Shown here: in pieces, positions 44,801 through 57,115 of the stretch
How the letters are laid out: the number at the start of each line of letters is the position of its first letter
Position numbering within the stretch: position 1 is the first letter of the stretch
DNA from: Pomacea canaliculata
Taxonomy: Eukaryota > Mollusca > Gastropoda > Architaenioglossa > Ampullariidae
Length of the DNA: 64,000 nt
Assembly: GCF_003073045.1 (NCBI RefSeq)
Contig: NC_037590.1
Location: 20,115,708 to 20,179,707, forward strand
Direction: 5' to 3'
Program-made: the position numbers and the translations under genes
The notes under the pieces: generated by a model
Told to the model about the DNA's origin: nothing
Seen by the model: the letters and a program-made list of their open reading frames with translations, nothing else
Database searches by the model: none

Positions 44801-45869
44801 GTCTCGTGCTAGTGTAAACTTCCCATCGACTGTGCAGACCCTCAGTCCGGCACACGACAGCTTTTGAGGTCTCTTCGAGTTTGTGAAGTGGAAAAGTGGT
44901 CAGTTTTTATTATGCAAAGGCCATGAAGCCTCTTCCCACCTGTAGGAGTGTGAGTATGCGCTTTACAAATTTTGCATTTATTATTTTTTAAGAAAGCTCG
45001 CACGTACTGAACTTCAACACAGCCTTTCAGCCCAGCGTGTCCAGTGTCACTGGTCAAAATTTTATGATCATCCTTTCAGGTCATTAACAGGAGCGGTGGA
45101 CTGTTGGCGGTAACAGCAAACATAAAGAAGAAAATACGGGGTGGACTAGTTTTAGTATCTGTGAACTCCCCTGAATCGGTCAAAGGTCAAAGGGTGGCCA
45201 GAGACGCCCCACCTGTAGGGTGAAGCGAGTCAAGGCCTCGACTACGCGGGAGTCTTCATTTTCCGAGTTTGGCGAGCGGAGGTCCGTGACCGTCCGTCTC
45301 GGGGAGATGTAAGAAGGTTGTCCACTGGACTTAGTGAATGTGTAGTGTATTGGAAGCTACACCAGCACGAGTTACACTTAGATTATTGATGTACGTAAAG
45401 AAGTGATTTGTGAACATTGGATTGTGAACCGTGAACAGTGAATATCGTATAACAAATTGTGAACATTGGATTACTGTGTGAACATTTATGAGACGAGCGA
45501 CATCAAGGAGAGATAAGTTTTTAAGAATTACGTGTGAACCTAAATGTCAACTATTTCTGTATATCTATACTGTTTTATTACATTCTTAGATTCAATATAT
45601 ATTGATGCATTTACTGAGTGATTGTAATTGTAATTAGGTGTGGTCGAGTGCGTGTCAAAAGAGTTATCTATTGCGCGACAGAGCACACTCAACCTTTACA
45701 TACACTCAAAACCGGTATTTAAATTGTCAAGACATAAGTACTACATTTTAATTATGTGTATAAAAAGTATGTGAATCATCAAGCGTGAGACTTACCAACA
45801 GAGGAGTAGAATCACTAGTGGCAACAAGAGAAGAAGCAGAGGGATGTCCACACCAAACACGGTCTCCAT

Positions 45870-46115
45870 GATCCACAATGTGTCCTGTCGTAGACCACAG
45901 TTCTACTCAACTTATTTTTATTCCACGGTTTGTATTCCACGGTCTTATTGAAACGGTTAGTTGAACATTTTCTCTCGCTTTTTCATTTCTCTCCTTTGTG
46001 GATAGTGAAAAATATTTTTAAAGTTTTTTTGTAATGTTTCAGAGCGTTTATCCCTGTTGCTGATTGCTGCACCTACACAGGCAACCCCGGTGCATACAGC
46101 ACTGAGTGCCCTTGA
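45870..46115 (-). promoter_or_regulatory. Promoter-proximal region of P450-1, shared with P450-2
   Basis: Upstream of the P450-1 start, several blocks match the DNA upstream of P450-2 (56854-57115) in order: CACGGT-type boxes, a CGCTTTTTCA block, an A/T-rich GATAGTGAAAAATAT-like block, ACAGGCAAC and ACAGCACTGAG. Conservation above the surrounding noise suggests the duplication included the proximal promoter. I could not place a TATA box or a transcription start. Confidence 0.5.
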
Positions 46116-47860
46116 GTAGTGCTTGTCTGTTATGTGTGATCCGTGCTACAGCTTGGTCTTACAATAGCACAGCAGTAACACACCGCAACATCACGTGGTG
46201 AGACTGTAGTTGTATGGTGCACTGTCTTTCCATTATGCACGCACATGAAGTATGGCGCACACTGGGATAATCATGTCTTCCGCGTGCCTTTCGTTCCAGG
46301 GTTTGTTTTTGTTTACATTTTGATAAATAAAAATGATTAAAAACAAGCAACCAAACAGAAAATGTACGAGCTTGTGCACTCATGCACTCATCTGAGTGAG
46401 ACATCACAATTAAATGTTGGACCTGCTCGTCTGTCACAGAAATGTCAAGTGAAACACTGTCGCTGATCTGTCAGTCAACACACTGACAGTCACACTGACT
46501 AAATCCCTCTACATTTCCTCTTGTGGTCATCCCCACTTTTTTAACTTGGAATTTATTATCTCTTATACCACTATTCAACCCAATATTTTCCCTACGGGTC
46601 TCTAATAGGGGATTCCACTTAGCTCAAACGCCTCTATAAACTGAAGAATGTTTGATCGGAAAAGGTTTATAGTTAACCAACGGCAAATACAGTGGTAATA
46701 AAACAAGGAACACCACATTCAGTTTGTTACAAGATAGGAAGATATTCCACAGAGGTAGGACAAAGTGACAAGACATCAGTAACTCTGACTAGTTTAAAAA
46801 CAAAAACAAAAAACAACGACGACATATTTTTCATGATAGAGCTACGATAGTTACAACTCGTACCACTGCTGTCATGTTTGAAAACATTGATAACCGGAAC
46901 TGATATGGCTGACAACAGTGGACTAGTATTTTAATGTTTTGTATTTTATCCAGCCACAGCTTTCACCCCGGGGGTAGCCGACACCGTGCCAGAGGGCATC
47001 TGGTCACCCGCATGGACCATACGTGTCGCCCGTGAGTTATGTTATGAAAACAACACTAATGTACTTTTGTCATTTATTATTAGTATGTACTTTAAGGAAC
47101 CAATATCACACTAACGTCATCAGACATACAACCTCTTCAGATATCTTTCATTATTAATATTGTCATCATTGAAGGTGAACTGAGCGACTTTGTTCCTCAG
47201 TAAGTTTGTAATTCACCGCATTACTCAGTGTCAAAAGCCGAGAGATGTTCTGGTCTGACCCATGATTGCACATGTACTTTTGCTGAAAACATGTTGACGT
47301 GACCGAGAGATGAACCTGCAGCTACGATAAAGTGCTCGAGGACTTTAGAGGTGTGACTGATCACATGCAGCTGACCTCATTTCAATCGTTGCCCGCGCGG
47401 TGAACCCGTGCCTAACATAGACTCCTACAAGTGCATGGTCGTAATGTGGTTATGTCAACAGGGGGCGCCCGGTAATATAGGAGATACAATTCTAGGTTCA
47501 GATCTTGTTTCGGGACACTCTCCATGTGTGACATTTGTAGCTGATTACAGGTGCCTACCCCTGTATTTTTCCACACACAAGAGTTTTAATATTGGTGAAT
47601 TTATAGTGTATCTGATGTTCACAGCCCTGTCTACCCGGTAATAATATTTGATAACAATCAACATGATAAAGATGTTAAGCATAAATCGGATGATGAGAAA
47701 AGCAGATCGTGGAGTTTAAGTAGACCAGTCTGGGGCAGGACATAATTAGGAAACATTCCTTGATGAAGATGTCCTCTCTAGTAATGCCCCTTGGATGTAG
47801 ATGGTGATGCAATTGATGCATTTAACGAAGAGATATCCATTGATGAGGTACAAGGAGGCA
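46116..47860. other. No gene seen upstream of P450-1
   Basis: No recognisable exon on either strand. The composition is mixed, with moderately GC-rich patches near 46960-47040 and 47370-47470 that do not translate into anything I recognise. Confidence 0.4.
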
Positions 47861-47869
47861 TTGGTAGGC

Positions 47870-48205
47870 TAAAAATAATAAAACGTGACTGGTATGGTTA
47901 TATGGTTGCCCTGAGGATTCCATTCAAGTGCCTGCCTGGCAATGGTGTCAGCTGGTTTGCGCAGGGTGTCCTATCCAGCCCAATTTGCACTTGTTGGCTA
48001 GTGGCATTCAGGTTGGTTCTTTTCACAGGCTGCTGTTGGAGATATTTTCAGATCATCTTATTCCCAGAATATGGTGTGGGCATCAGTTGGCAAAGGTCTG
48101 GAGCTTGTTGTTGATGGTGTTTGTCACTCTCCTGGTTTCAGAACCATACAGTAGGACTGCCTTCACATTGGTGTGGAAGATGAGGATTTTACTGCGGAAG
48201 GATAA
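47870..48205 (-). mobile_element. LINE fragment, C-terminal part of ORF2
   Basis: The minus strand, with stops, reads KILIFHTNVKAVLLYGSETR, HHILGIR, SENISNSSL and GWIGHP in order. This is the conserved segment after the RT domain in many RTE/I-like LINEs (NVKAVLLYGCETW, CLRRILNIRW, KWGWIGHTLR). Several stops and frame changes show it is dead. Confidence 0.72.
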
Positions 48206-48237
48206 TGTATAAGGTAATACTTTGAATGTTTGTAACT

Positions 48238-48665
48238 ACAGATGTATAACCGTACTTGACTACTAACATTCTTAACACAAGATTACATACCATCTTGAAA
48301 GCCAACAACCTACCAGGGCATGAACAAGCAGGCTTCACAAAGACTAAATCAACTGTCGACCATAATTTTGCGTTGCGATGTCTAAGTGATATTTATTTAA
48401 AGCACAAGAAAAGACTACTTTGTACTTTCATTGATTAGGGGAAGGTCTTTGACAAAGTGCAAAAGACTATTTGTGGGAAAAACTGATTAGCTATGGCATA
48501 GATAGTAAAGTGTTACATGTAATAAAATATATTTACCGGAAGGCAAAGTCTTGTGTTAAAACACAGCATGGATTATTAACCTCCTTCTTCACCTGTAATG
48601 TTGGGAGTGCGGCAGGGCGAGCTTGTCGCCTGTAAATTTTAAAAGAATTTCTTTCTTCGTCAGTT
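48238..48665 (+). mobile_element. LINE fragment, reverse-transcriptase fingers/palm
   Basis: The plus strand reads NILNTRLHTILKANNLPGHE, QAGFTKTKSTVDHNF, LLCTFID, stop, GKVFDKVQ, LISYGIDSKVLHVIKYIYRK and a VG-R-G-like remnant. These correspond to RT motifs 1-3: the EQAGFR segment, the FIDFxKAFD catalytic strand (with a stop in the middle) and the RQGCxLSP region. It is inverted relative to the LINE fragment immediately to its left. Confidence 0.75.
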
Positions 48666-49036
48666 GATGGATTGGTATCACGTCAAATTAGCAAATTAAT
48701 ATTATTTTTGAAATTTTGGTCTTTATGTGAATATATTTCTGCTTTTGTATGATGATACTATCATACTCATCCTGCACCAGCCAGTGAAATGCAGAAAGCA
48801 CGCTTCCTACTGTATATTTTGTTCCTCATCTGAATGTATTTAAATTTCATCAGCTGATGAATATTAAATTTAAAAGTACGCTTATTAATATAAGCAAATT
48901 AATTCGAATTGCATTATCACCGTTTAAGTAATTTCTCTCTCTACATATATATTTTAAGATCATGTATATTTTTTTGTCATATGGTGATCATTTTTGTACG
49001 TACGTTTTGTTATTGTGTGAGTTGTCTTATCTTATG

Positions 49037-49500
49037 TTATGGCGTTCGAGCTGACGCATGGTAGATAAACTCGTCAAAGTTTATAACTGAATTTAACTTG
49101 TGTCTTCTTCTGTAACGGAGCGGGTGCTCAAACTCATTCCAATATCTGCACCAAAGAACTTCTGCTGCTGGAAACATTTTCTCGAGTTCTACGCTCGACT
49201 GAAGGTCTTCGAGACGGCAGCTCAACGCCGCAACATCCTCTCCGCCCTGATGTCGGTGTAAATGGCTGAGATCACCGTCCTTTCCATCCTTGACAGGGTG
49301 GGTGAGTCCAGCCTCGCTATGAAGTTGTCCTTAGTTGTGGCACCGCCTCCAGCATCGCATAACGGTCGCACGCTGCTCCCACCTACACACCGTCAGTTAT
49401 TCAGCGCATGCGCAGTGCTCGATGGTCGGTGGTTAAAGCAACTCAGTTGTTTTTTTTTTCCTGTGTCACTACTACGCTTTTGAGGAGACGGGCGCACACA
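49037..49500. other. Unassigned GC-rich block
   Basis: The block 49110-49400 is clearly GC-richer than its surroundings. Minus-strand frames contain CRLEDLQSSVELEKMF and, in another frame, IARLDSPTLSRMERTVISAI, which look like helical or coiled-coil protein but belong to no family I recognise. It could be a decayed retroelement ORF1 or an old gene fragment. Confidence 0.3.
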
Positions 49501-50538
49501 CAAATAAAAGGGGGAGAGAGTTTTAATACAAAGCTTTGTGGGAACTGAGTCGGTACCCTGCACTATCTACACCAGACGGAATGAGGCAGGAGTTGAAAAC
49601 TATTCAATATAGTCAACATTTGAAATGCTTTCTTAATAATACAAAATCTATTGTCTTACAATTTATCTAATGTTGCCTCTGAACAGACTGTGGAAGCAAG
49701 CAAGTATCAATGTAGTTAAAAAGGTTAAAGAGTATTATCACAGGGAAGCTTGATACATATATTGCATAGATACAAACTACAATTTCAAAAAAGGGAATCA
49801 AAGTCTTAAGGTGAATAATACTTTGTCTTTATTTCAGCATTACAGCAACAGATAACTGTACAAGAAACGAATTAACTGGCCTGTCTCCACACACGAGGGA
49901 GGCCACTATAAAATGTCTCTTCCAAAATTTCTCTCAGAATATGGACAGTATGTTCAAATCTTTGTGAAATAAGGACCATCATGATGATCTGGAAGATCTA
50001 GTAAGGAGTAGCATAAAGCTTTTGCGTTTTCGATTGTATAAAGAGTTCCTTGTTCTAATTCCTCTGTTATCTATTCATGTTGCACAAATTTAAGTAGGTT
50101 GGTAACTTCTTTCGCAACAATCTTCTCCATTCCTCCTGCACGTTTCATGTTCATTTGCCTCCAGCTGTTCATTACTTTCATTCATTTTGCTCGTTGTTCT
50201 TGTAATAACTGGTTATATGTCGGTCATAGAAATGTACATATAAAGTCACCTTCGTCTTCAACATTTAGGTTTCATGCTCAGGCACAATGCCAAACAGTGT
50301 GAAGAATGTCACAGGACTGTGTGAGTCGCTCAACTTCTTTTCTCTCTTTCCCTCTCTCTTTGCTTTAGTGTTCAAAAGTACACAAGGTATAAAAAAAGAG
50401 GATTAGTGAGCGAGCAGGGAAGCGAGAGAACAAGAAAGAGAAGGAGAGGTCAAGGGAATTGAGAAATGATTATAAAAATTCCGTGCAATAATTTCATGCA
50501 ATATCTCCACAGAAAATAGAATATTTTCACCACTTTAA
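49501..50538. other. P450-2 3' flank; no gene
   Basis: AT-rich DNA; the part from about 50190 to 50538 matches the 3' flank of P450-1. A TTTATT (AATAAA on the minus strand) at about 49829 is a possible poly(A) signal but lies 700 bp away. Confidence 0.4.
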
Positions 50539-53500
50539 TTATGGCGCTGTTTCTGTACCACGCAGTACGGCTTTGATCATCAGTGGGTTGGTCGGTACAA
50601 GCTGACTTCCTGATGCTTTGTAAGTTAGTTTTTGCTGAAGACAGAGTGATTTTATACAAAACATTATGTTATACATTCGTCTGTAAGCCATCGTGAACAG
50701 GCCACACACAGACATTTCTATTACAATATGTAAAATTTAAAGTTACTTCACGTATTGCAAAATTCCACTGCTATCAACTAATTCCCATGATGATGATGAT
50801 GATGATGATGGTGATGATTAATGACTATTTTCAGAAGGAATAAAAATTTATACGCTCACCACTAATATATAGCTAGTCTAGACAATTTGTTTACCGGTAG
50901 ATCTTGTGTTTTAACGAACTTGATCCGCCTGAGCACGTGCACCAAAGCAATTTTGACTTCCAGCAAAGCCAGACGCTTGCCGATACACAGACGAGGTCCG
51001 AAGCCGAAAGCCAAGAAAGAGAGAGGATTCATTTCATCCCTCGCTTCGTCTGAAAATCTGCGAATAATACAAGTTTATGTTAAACACTAGACACATAGAC
51101 GAGGACATGTTAGTTGAGTAAAGTACCAGCTTTGGACAAGAGAGAAATGTATATAACTTGTTATGTCTGCTATCTTAAAGTTCTAACATCTGTCTCACTA
51201 TGAGCACTGTTAGCATTTTGACATTTGACACACTGAGCACGGTTACGTGGAAAGTGTTTTTACCTTTCTGGTCTGAAGACCTCAGGATCAGGAAAATATT
51301 CAGTGTCTCTCAATACGTCGTAAATAGGAATGACAACTCCAACTCCTTTTGGGATCGTCACACCCTTGATGGTCACTGTTTCAGAGGCCAGGCGATTGAC
51401 ACTGTAACAAATTTGAGTAAGACTGCATGATTTTCAGTGTTCATTTTAAACATCAGATTAAGAGAAAAATATAAAACAAATAAACTGAAATGTAAGAAAA
51501 TTTTCCAGGACATTATATATATATACACAATTTAAGCAGATTTTTTTAAATTAAGAAAGTGATCTGATACCACATTTCCCTTTAATACATTAAAGTAAAG
51601 GCAGCATAATTAAAGTTAATAAGGTAACAAGTATCGAATGAAAAGAATCATAAAATGAAATACAAGACGAAGTGTTGTGACAACTTACGCTGCAACAGGA
51701 GAAAACAATCTCAGAGTCTCTTTGATGGTCTGCTCCATGTACTTGAGTTTACTGACATTGTCATTGGTTGGTGCCTCCTGTAACATTTCATACAAACACA
51801 ACAGCTACAGTCTCTCCTGCAGCTTAAGGATGATGATCTTAAACCACACGTTTGCTAAATGAAAAAATATTTAGAGATAAATATTTAGACCACTATAACC
51901 ATGGCAACCATCTTGCATGTTTTCATTGTTTTTCCTTCTGTTCCAAGTCCACTACATTGTTCTTTTATGACTTATTTCAAGATAATGATTTTTTAAAAAA
52001 TACTGTTGAAACTTACGTCTCCAATCTGTTCTTTAATCTCGTCCACAATTTTCTGCTGGACGTCCGGGTACAGAGCCAGGTTGTAGATCGTGTACTGCAA
52101 AGTCGTAGCTGTCGTTTCGTATCCAGCGAGAAAAAATATCATCATCTGAGCGATAATTTCATTGTGAGTTAGACCTGAGAGAAAAACAAATGACAAAATT
52201 TAAAAAAAGTGATAAAAATATCATTTTTCTATAAAATCTTAAGTCTCTGGAACTAAAGTTCTCTCTCTCTCTTTCTTTGGCGGAAAAGAAGAAGAATTCA
52301 AACAAAAATGTTGTCGTGAAAGCAGAAGCCTGTCCAAAACCAAAGCTGGTTAAATTATAATTGTGTCTTTCAGTATGCACCATCATGTAGGAAATTCTTT
52401 ACCACGGATTTGTTGTTACCCTTCGATGTAACTGATGTTAAAATGAAGATGAAACAAAGAATCTAAAAGTTTTAGAGCCAAATATATTAAAAGAAGACTA
52501 CATTTCCTTCACCTTTCAAAATAGCTATTGTACTTCTCATAAGGCAGTTGCTGAAAAGTACGAGGCACATTTTAATAAAAGTCTGTTCAAATGCAGAGTT
52601 TGAAAAGTTGGTTTTAACCAAGAAGATTTCTTGCCACATCTTACATTTGCCATTGTCAGCAGCGGTGTCCACGAAGTCTTCGGATGCTTCTGCGTTGACA
52701 AGGAGCTGGAGAAAGTCTGTCTGTTTCTGAAAAAAAGGAGCGATGCGGATGGTAAGTCAGGGAAAAGTTAAAGAAACCACGGAAGAACATTCAATTTTTT
52801 CACAAATATCCAATACATGAAAAGAATGAAATTCAAAATACATTTATTACCCTTGGAACCGTTTCTTCTTTCCTCTCTGCCACAATGCGTCTGATAGCCA
52901 TGAAAAAGAATTGCTGAGAGTCTTCATTCTTGAAAAACGGATTTTGAAGGAAATCATCCAAGCGCTTAAGAAATGGAGTGAGAGCTGAGGAAAAAAAAAT
53001 TTAATGAAAGAATCAGCGTTTACTTTTGGTATACAACAACTAAACACACGAACAATAATCATGGCCAGGTGTAACGAAGTGTGGCTTTAAAAGTCCTGAG
53101 TCATGTTTTACATGCTAATCGCAACCAGTTTGGAAATTGAAACTTTGAGATGAAAAACAGGAGACTGAAGAAGTAAGCAAGGCAAACAGATAGAGAAAAG
53201 AAGTAGAGAGATGTGGAAAGAAAGGTAGACTAAAAATAATAAACTGAAAAAAAGGAAACGGAGCGGAAGAAGGAGAAAGAAGAAGACAGGGCAGATAGGA
53301 ATGGGAAAAGACGAAAGCTTTTCGGTGACTTGTTGCCTCTTCTGTAAGCCGTCTATGAAAACAATTTTCTCCTAAAACTAAGATTAAATTCTCTGCCGGG
53401 ATTTACAGAGTAGCATCTTTTCGATGTAATAGTTTCCAAGGGATGAGTTTGGCTTTGGGAAGTCTGTCCACAGGTTAGTCTAACAGGGCACTTATATACA

Positions 53501-56500
53501 TCACCACAATAATGTAAGTGTAGCAAACAAGTTATACCTAACCCCAGCAGTCTAGTCTAATACATTTCTGATATCACTTCACTTCCAAACATCTTCTGGA
53601 GATAACGAAGAACGGTTAAAGACAGATTCGTGTTGCAGTGCTCAGAGAATTGTTAGTATATGATCACCGCAGTAATTTAACTCCCCATTGCAAATTAGCT
53701 TGCAGAGAATTTCCTTTTCAGTCAAGAAAAAGTCTCCCAAATGACAACAAAAATAAAGTAAAGAAAATAAAGACAAAATAAAACTCAAATTACTGAGGAG
53801 CTGTCGAAATAAACCTTTAGGCGCTCCAACACGTTCAAAGACAGTTTTAGCGTTTTTCACAAATTTATTTTGGAGATCTTTCTGGGAGTTGATAAGAATT
53901 CCAAAAGCTGTGCCGGTTATTACATCCATGGTGAAGGCCCCACAATACCTGGAAATAAACAAAAAGCAAAGACAAAATAATTTATTCCGTCATGAGGTGA
54001 ATAAACAAGAGCATATTTCTTGCACGGACGCATGCACCTACAGGCCTTGTGAATATTGTTATTGGGAATTTTTGCCACTGTTATAATTATCAGAGAAGTC
54101 TGGATAGTGATTTATCAGCAGGGAGATAAGAGGTGTGCCCTTGATTTTACCCGAGGCAATGACTTGCTCTCTCTCTATAAGTAGGACTGATGTGCAGTTT
54201 TATTTTTGGCTTTTTTTATGAAGTTAGGGTAAATCTGATCCTCAAAGATAGCGATTACGACCGAGTTTTATTCCCCAGACGATAATTAATCAGATGGATG
54301 ACTCCTTCGGGTAACTTTTTTAAACAGAAGGACAAATATGGAGGAGATTAACGAGTGATTTAGCTCTGCTCGGATAGCTGAGAAGTTAAGTAAAAAGAAA
54401 AAAATGCTTCTTAAATACGATCCCCGGTTGTTACAGACTTTAAAAGCTGAATAAAAAAATAAAGATAAGAAAACTCACTCTTTGACATTTATTTTGCCAC
54501 CACAGCGGGCGATATCCTGCATGTTCTCCGAGAGAGTCTCGCTACAGCGGTTGATGAAGTTCTCCATCTAAACGAGAGGAAATGAGACGAGGAAATAAAT
54601 ACCTTTATTAAAGCATACATAAATATATACATCCACAGACCCTCATATCATACATATTTTAAAACCACACATCCACCCACGCATCCATACACATTCGTCC
54701 ACGCATACATAATGTAATCTATATTTTATCAATATACACAGCTCATAAGATATGCACAGTTATTACAATGCTCTTATTATATTGGAATTTTAGAATATTA
54801 CCAGCCGAAGTTTTCCTGAAGTGAAAGTTGGTGTCATAATGTTTCTGATCCGTTTCCAGTCATCCCCCCGGGCAAAGAAAATACTTTTGCTCATAAGTCC
54901 GTCCTTAAATTGGTTCTGGACGATTGAACAATAATATTTATATGTCAAAAATCTTCTCAAATAAACTAGCAGGCCAATAATGATCTGCATTAATTAATAG
55001 AAATATGTTGACATATACATATATACATATAAAACTTTCTACATAAAATGGTTGGGCGAGGTGTGTGTGTGTGAAAGAGAGAATATTTTATTGACTAGGC
55101 CTAGGTGTGTATATTTGTGCGTAAGACAGAGAAACAGAGAGACTCCTTTAATCGTTAGTATGTTGATAAATGTAACAAGTACATGCATTCTCTTTGACAT
55201 ATTAAAAAAAAATTGCACGAACACTTTTCTGAAGTGATAAAATTTCGTCTTTTTGTTGTAAAGACTCATTCTAGCCCTAAAATGGTTTTAGAAAAAGAAT
55301 CGAAGCTTTTTGCAGGATGCAACGTGTTTCTGGTAAATATTTTTAAAATACAGCTCTGGTAAATATTATAAAATACAGTCTCAACATTTTCAGAAGCTTA
55401 TACTTACATATCTGTCTGTAAAGTGAGGAAAGTCTTTCACCATGACCTCTCTCAAGATGTCAAGATCATTTGTAACAAGCATGGGCTGATGGTTGAAGTA
55501 GATTCTGCGGCAGCATATGAGTTCATTTATTTGAAAAAGCTATGGAAAACAATAGGAATACACTGAACAAAGCTATGAGAACATAATTACACGCGTTACA
55601 AATATACAGCGATACGTGTGCACTGTATACACCGACAGACATAATAACAACAGGTCCACGTGTCATAATAAGCAGTCAGGTGTACAAGATAGCATCTAAT
55701 ACTTGACTGTAGTAAAATGTTACCAGGTCAGCAGCAAATGAAAGCAAGGGTTGCCCCATATTTAACAGCCAACATATCTACAGAGGTCAAGTTAGCCGTT
55801 ACACTTTATTTACTGTTTTAAGTGGAAAACATAATAAAATGAAATTTAATATACAACGCTGGAGGGAAATGAAGAAGCTTTGAAAATGACGATGAAGCTT
55901 GACTTTTAAATTCTTCATAATAAACCTTTTATGTCTAAGACTATCAAAGAAGTGCATGGGGAAGACAAGTCCTCAAGAGAGTAAAATTACAACTATTTAT
56001 AATTGATTAATATAACTTTACCCGTATACTCGGCCATATACTTTCGACCACTCCTTCAGAGATTTCTGCACACCCTGAATAAACAAAATCAAATGATGAT
56101 ATAAACCGTTATTTAGGATCTCGATACTGTGTCTGTTTCCATTAACAATCATGTTTAGTTTACAACAATGCTAACTCAATCTTTCATTAGAATGTAAGGA
56201 AATAAGAGACAGAAAGAAATATAAGAAGCTTGTTTTAGTTTTCAAGATATGTTATACTTGCCGACGCGAAGCAACACTACTAGGCGGTGAGAAACATTGT
56301 TTACAATGTACAGGTCAGAGGCTCAGGCAGGTGTTGTGAATAATAATGAACTGTTTGATCAACTTGGATGTGCACATGACTATCCTCACCGTCTTTTGCA
56401 TTTGCCATTGGTTACCAAACAAAGGCTGGGGCTTAGGTCCAGGTATTCCTCTCGAACTCCAGAAATTGTACGATCTCATCTCTTTCCTGCACAAAGAAAT

Positions 56501-56853
56501 CAAACAAAATAAAACAAAACTGATGAAATGTAGTTCGGTATCATTTTGTGTACACTGGGCATACGTATGTATGAATGAATAAGTGAGTGAGTTCGTGAGC
56601 GAGTTTGTGTGTGCAGTAAAGGAAGCTGCTCAATGAATACCGGGTACAGTAGGTGTGCATCCACCCTTTATTGGTCTTTTCTGACTTAACTACCCAATTG
56701 AATGAAACGAATGCCTTAAATGTTAAAAATAAGAGCAATGTTTATAATAAGTATGTGAGTTATCAGGAGTGAGATTTACCAATACAGCAGTAGAATCACC
56801 AGTGGCAACAAGAGGAGGAGCAGAGGGATGTCTATACCAAACATGGCCTCCAT
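50539..56853 (-). CDS. P450-2: CYP3A-like cytochrome P450, intact
   Basis: ER-anchored haem monooxygenase of clan 3 (CYP3A/thromboxane-synthase-like); substrate unknown, probably xenobiotics or lipids. Fourteen exons, 512 residues (CYP3A4 has 503): 56780-56853, 56390-56486, 56022-56074, 55408-55504, 54802-54915, 54479-54567, 53794-53948, 52851-52984, 52645-52726, 52017-52174, 51689-51777, 51264-51401, 50895-51057, 50539-50634. Residues about 6-25 form a leucine-rich anchor; then the proline hinge GIPGPKPQP. Later motifs: FFARGDDWKRIRNIMTPTF (C helix), [12 protein letters not shown] (I-helix oxygen-activation threonine), ETLR (K helix ExxR), FRPER (meander) and [10 protein letters not shown] with the haem ligand Cys at 50985-50987. 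The K-helix exon reads LRLFSPVAA, where both sister copies have LRLFPPVAS. The ATG at 56853 was preferred to the one at 56844 because it aligns with P450-1; either could initiate. All phases fit. Confidence 0.94.
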
Positions 56854-57115
56854 GATGCTGTGGTGGTCAGTCCGTCTGGTGCTAGTCAGGGCTGTCTGTA
56901 TGTATCCTATTACACACCACGGTCCTCTTCAACACTGCTTGTTAGGAGGGAGATGAACAGAAAACGGCTTGCTACCGCTTTTTCAATTCCTTCCACTATG
57001 GCTGATGAAAAAAAAATTTTCCCTTATTTTACTTCAAAGCTTTACTCCTCGTCTCAGTTTGACAACTGCTCTAACAGGCAACTACGCCCTCGACAGCACT
57101 GAGCTCACCCAGAGG
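56854..57115 (-). promoter_or_regulatory. Promoter-proximal region of P450-2
   Basis: This stretch shares ordered blocks with the region upstream of P450-1, including the CGCTTTTTCA and ACAGGCAAC boxes. The blocks lie within about 260 bp of the start codon, as expected of a 5' untranslated region and core promoter. No specific factor site is claimed. Confidence 0.45.

Larger units (their letters stand above)
35529..45869 (-). pseudogene. P450-1: CYP3A-like cytochrome P450 pseudogene
   Basis: All 14 exons of the family are present: 45796-45869, 44515-44611, 44200-44252, 43609-43705, 42180-42293, 41934-42022, 40859-41013, 39971-40095, 39485-39563, 38890-39045, 37512-37600, 36221-36357, 35868-36027, 35529-35624. 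Exons 1-9 are open and phase-consistent (start METVFGVDIPLLLLLLPLV, a membrane anchor). Decay begins in the I-helix exon 10: single-base deletions near 38985 and 38924 against P450-2, first stop TGA at 38960-38962. Exon 12 has +1, -1, -1 changes; exon 13 loses two bases inside the haem motif so the cysteine ligand is out of frame; exon 14 has -1 and +1. Exon 11 is intact ([11 protein letters not shown]). With no haem-binding region, the product cannot be a working monooxygenase. Exon order, phases and flanks match P450-2, so this is a duplicated, not a retroposed, pseudogene. Confidence 0.88.

Noticed and set aside
45300..45690. Possible solo LTR in P450-1 intron 1 (TGTAAG... to ...GCGACA)
   Set aside because: TG/CA ends are suggestive, but I could not find a target duplication, polyadenylation signal position or partner LTR.
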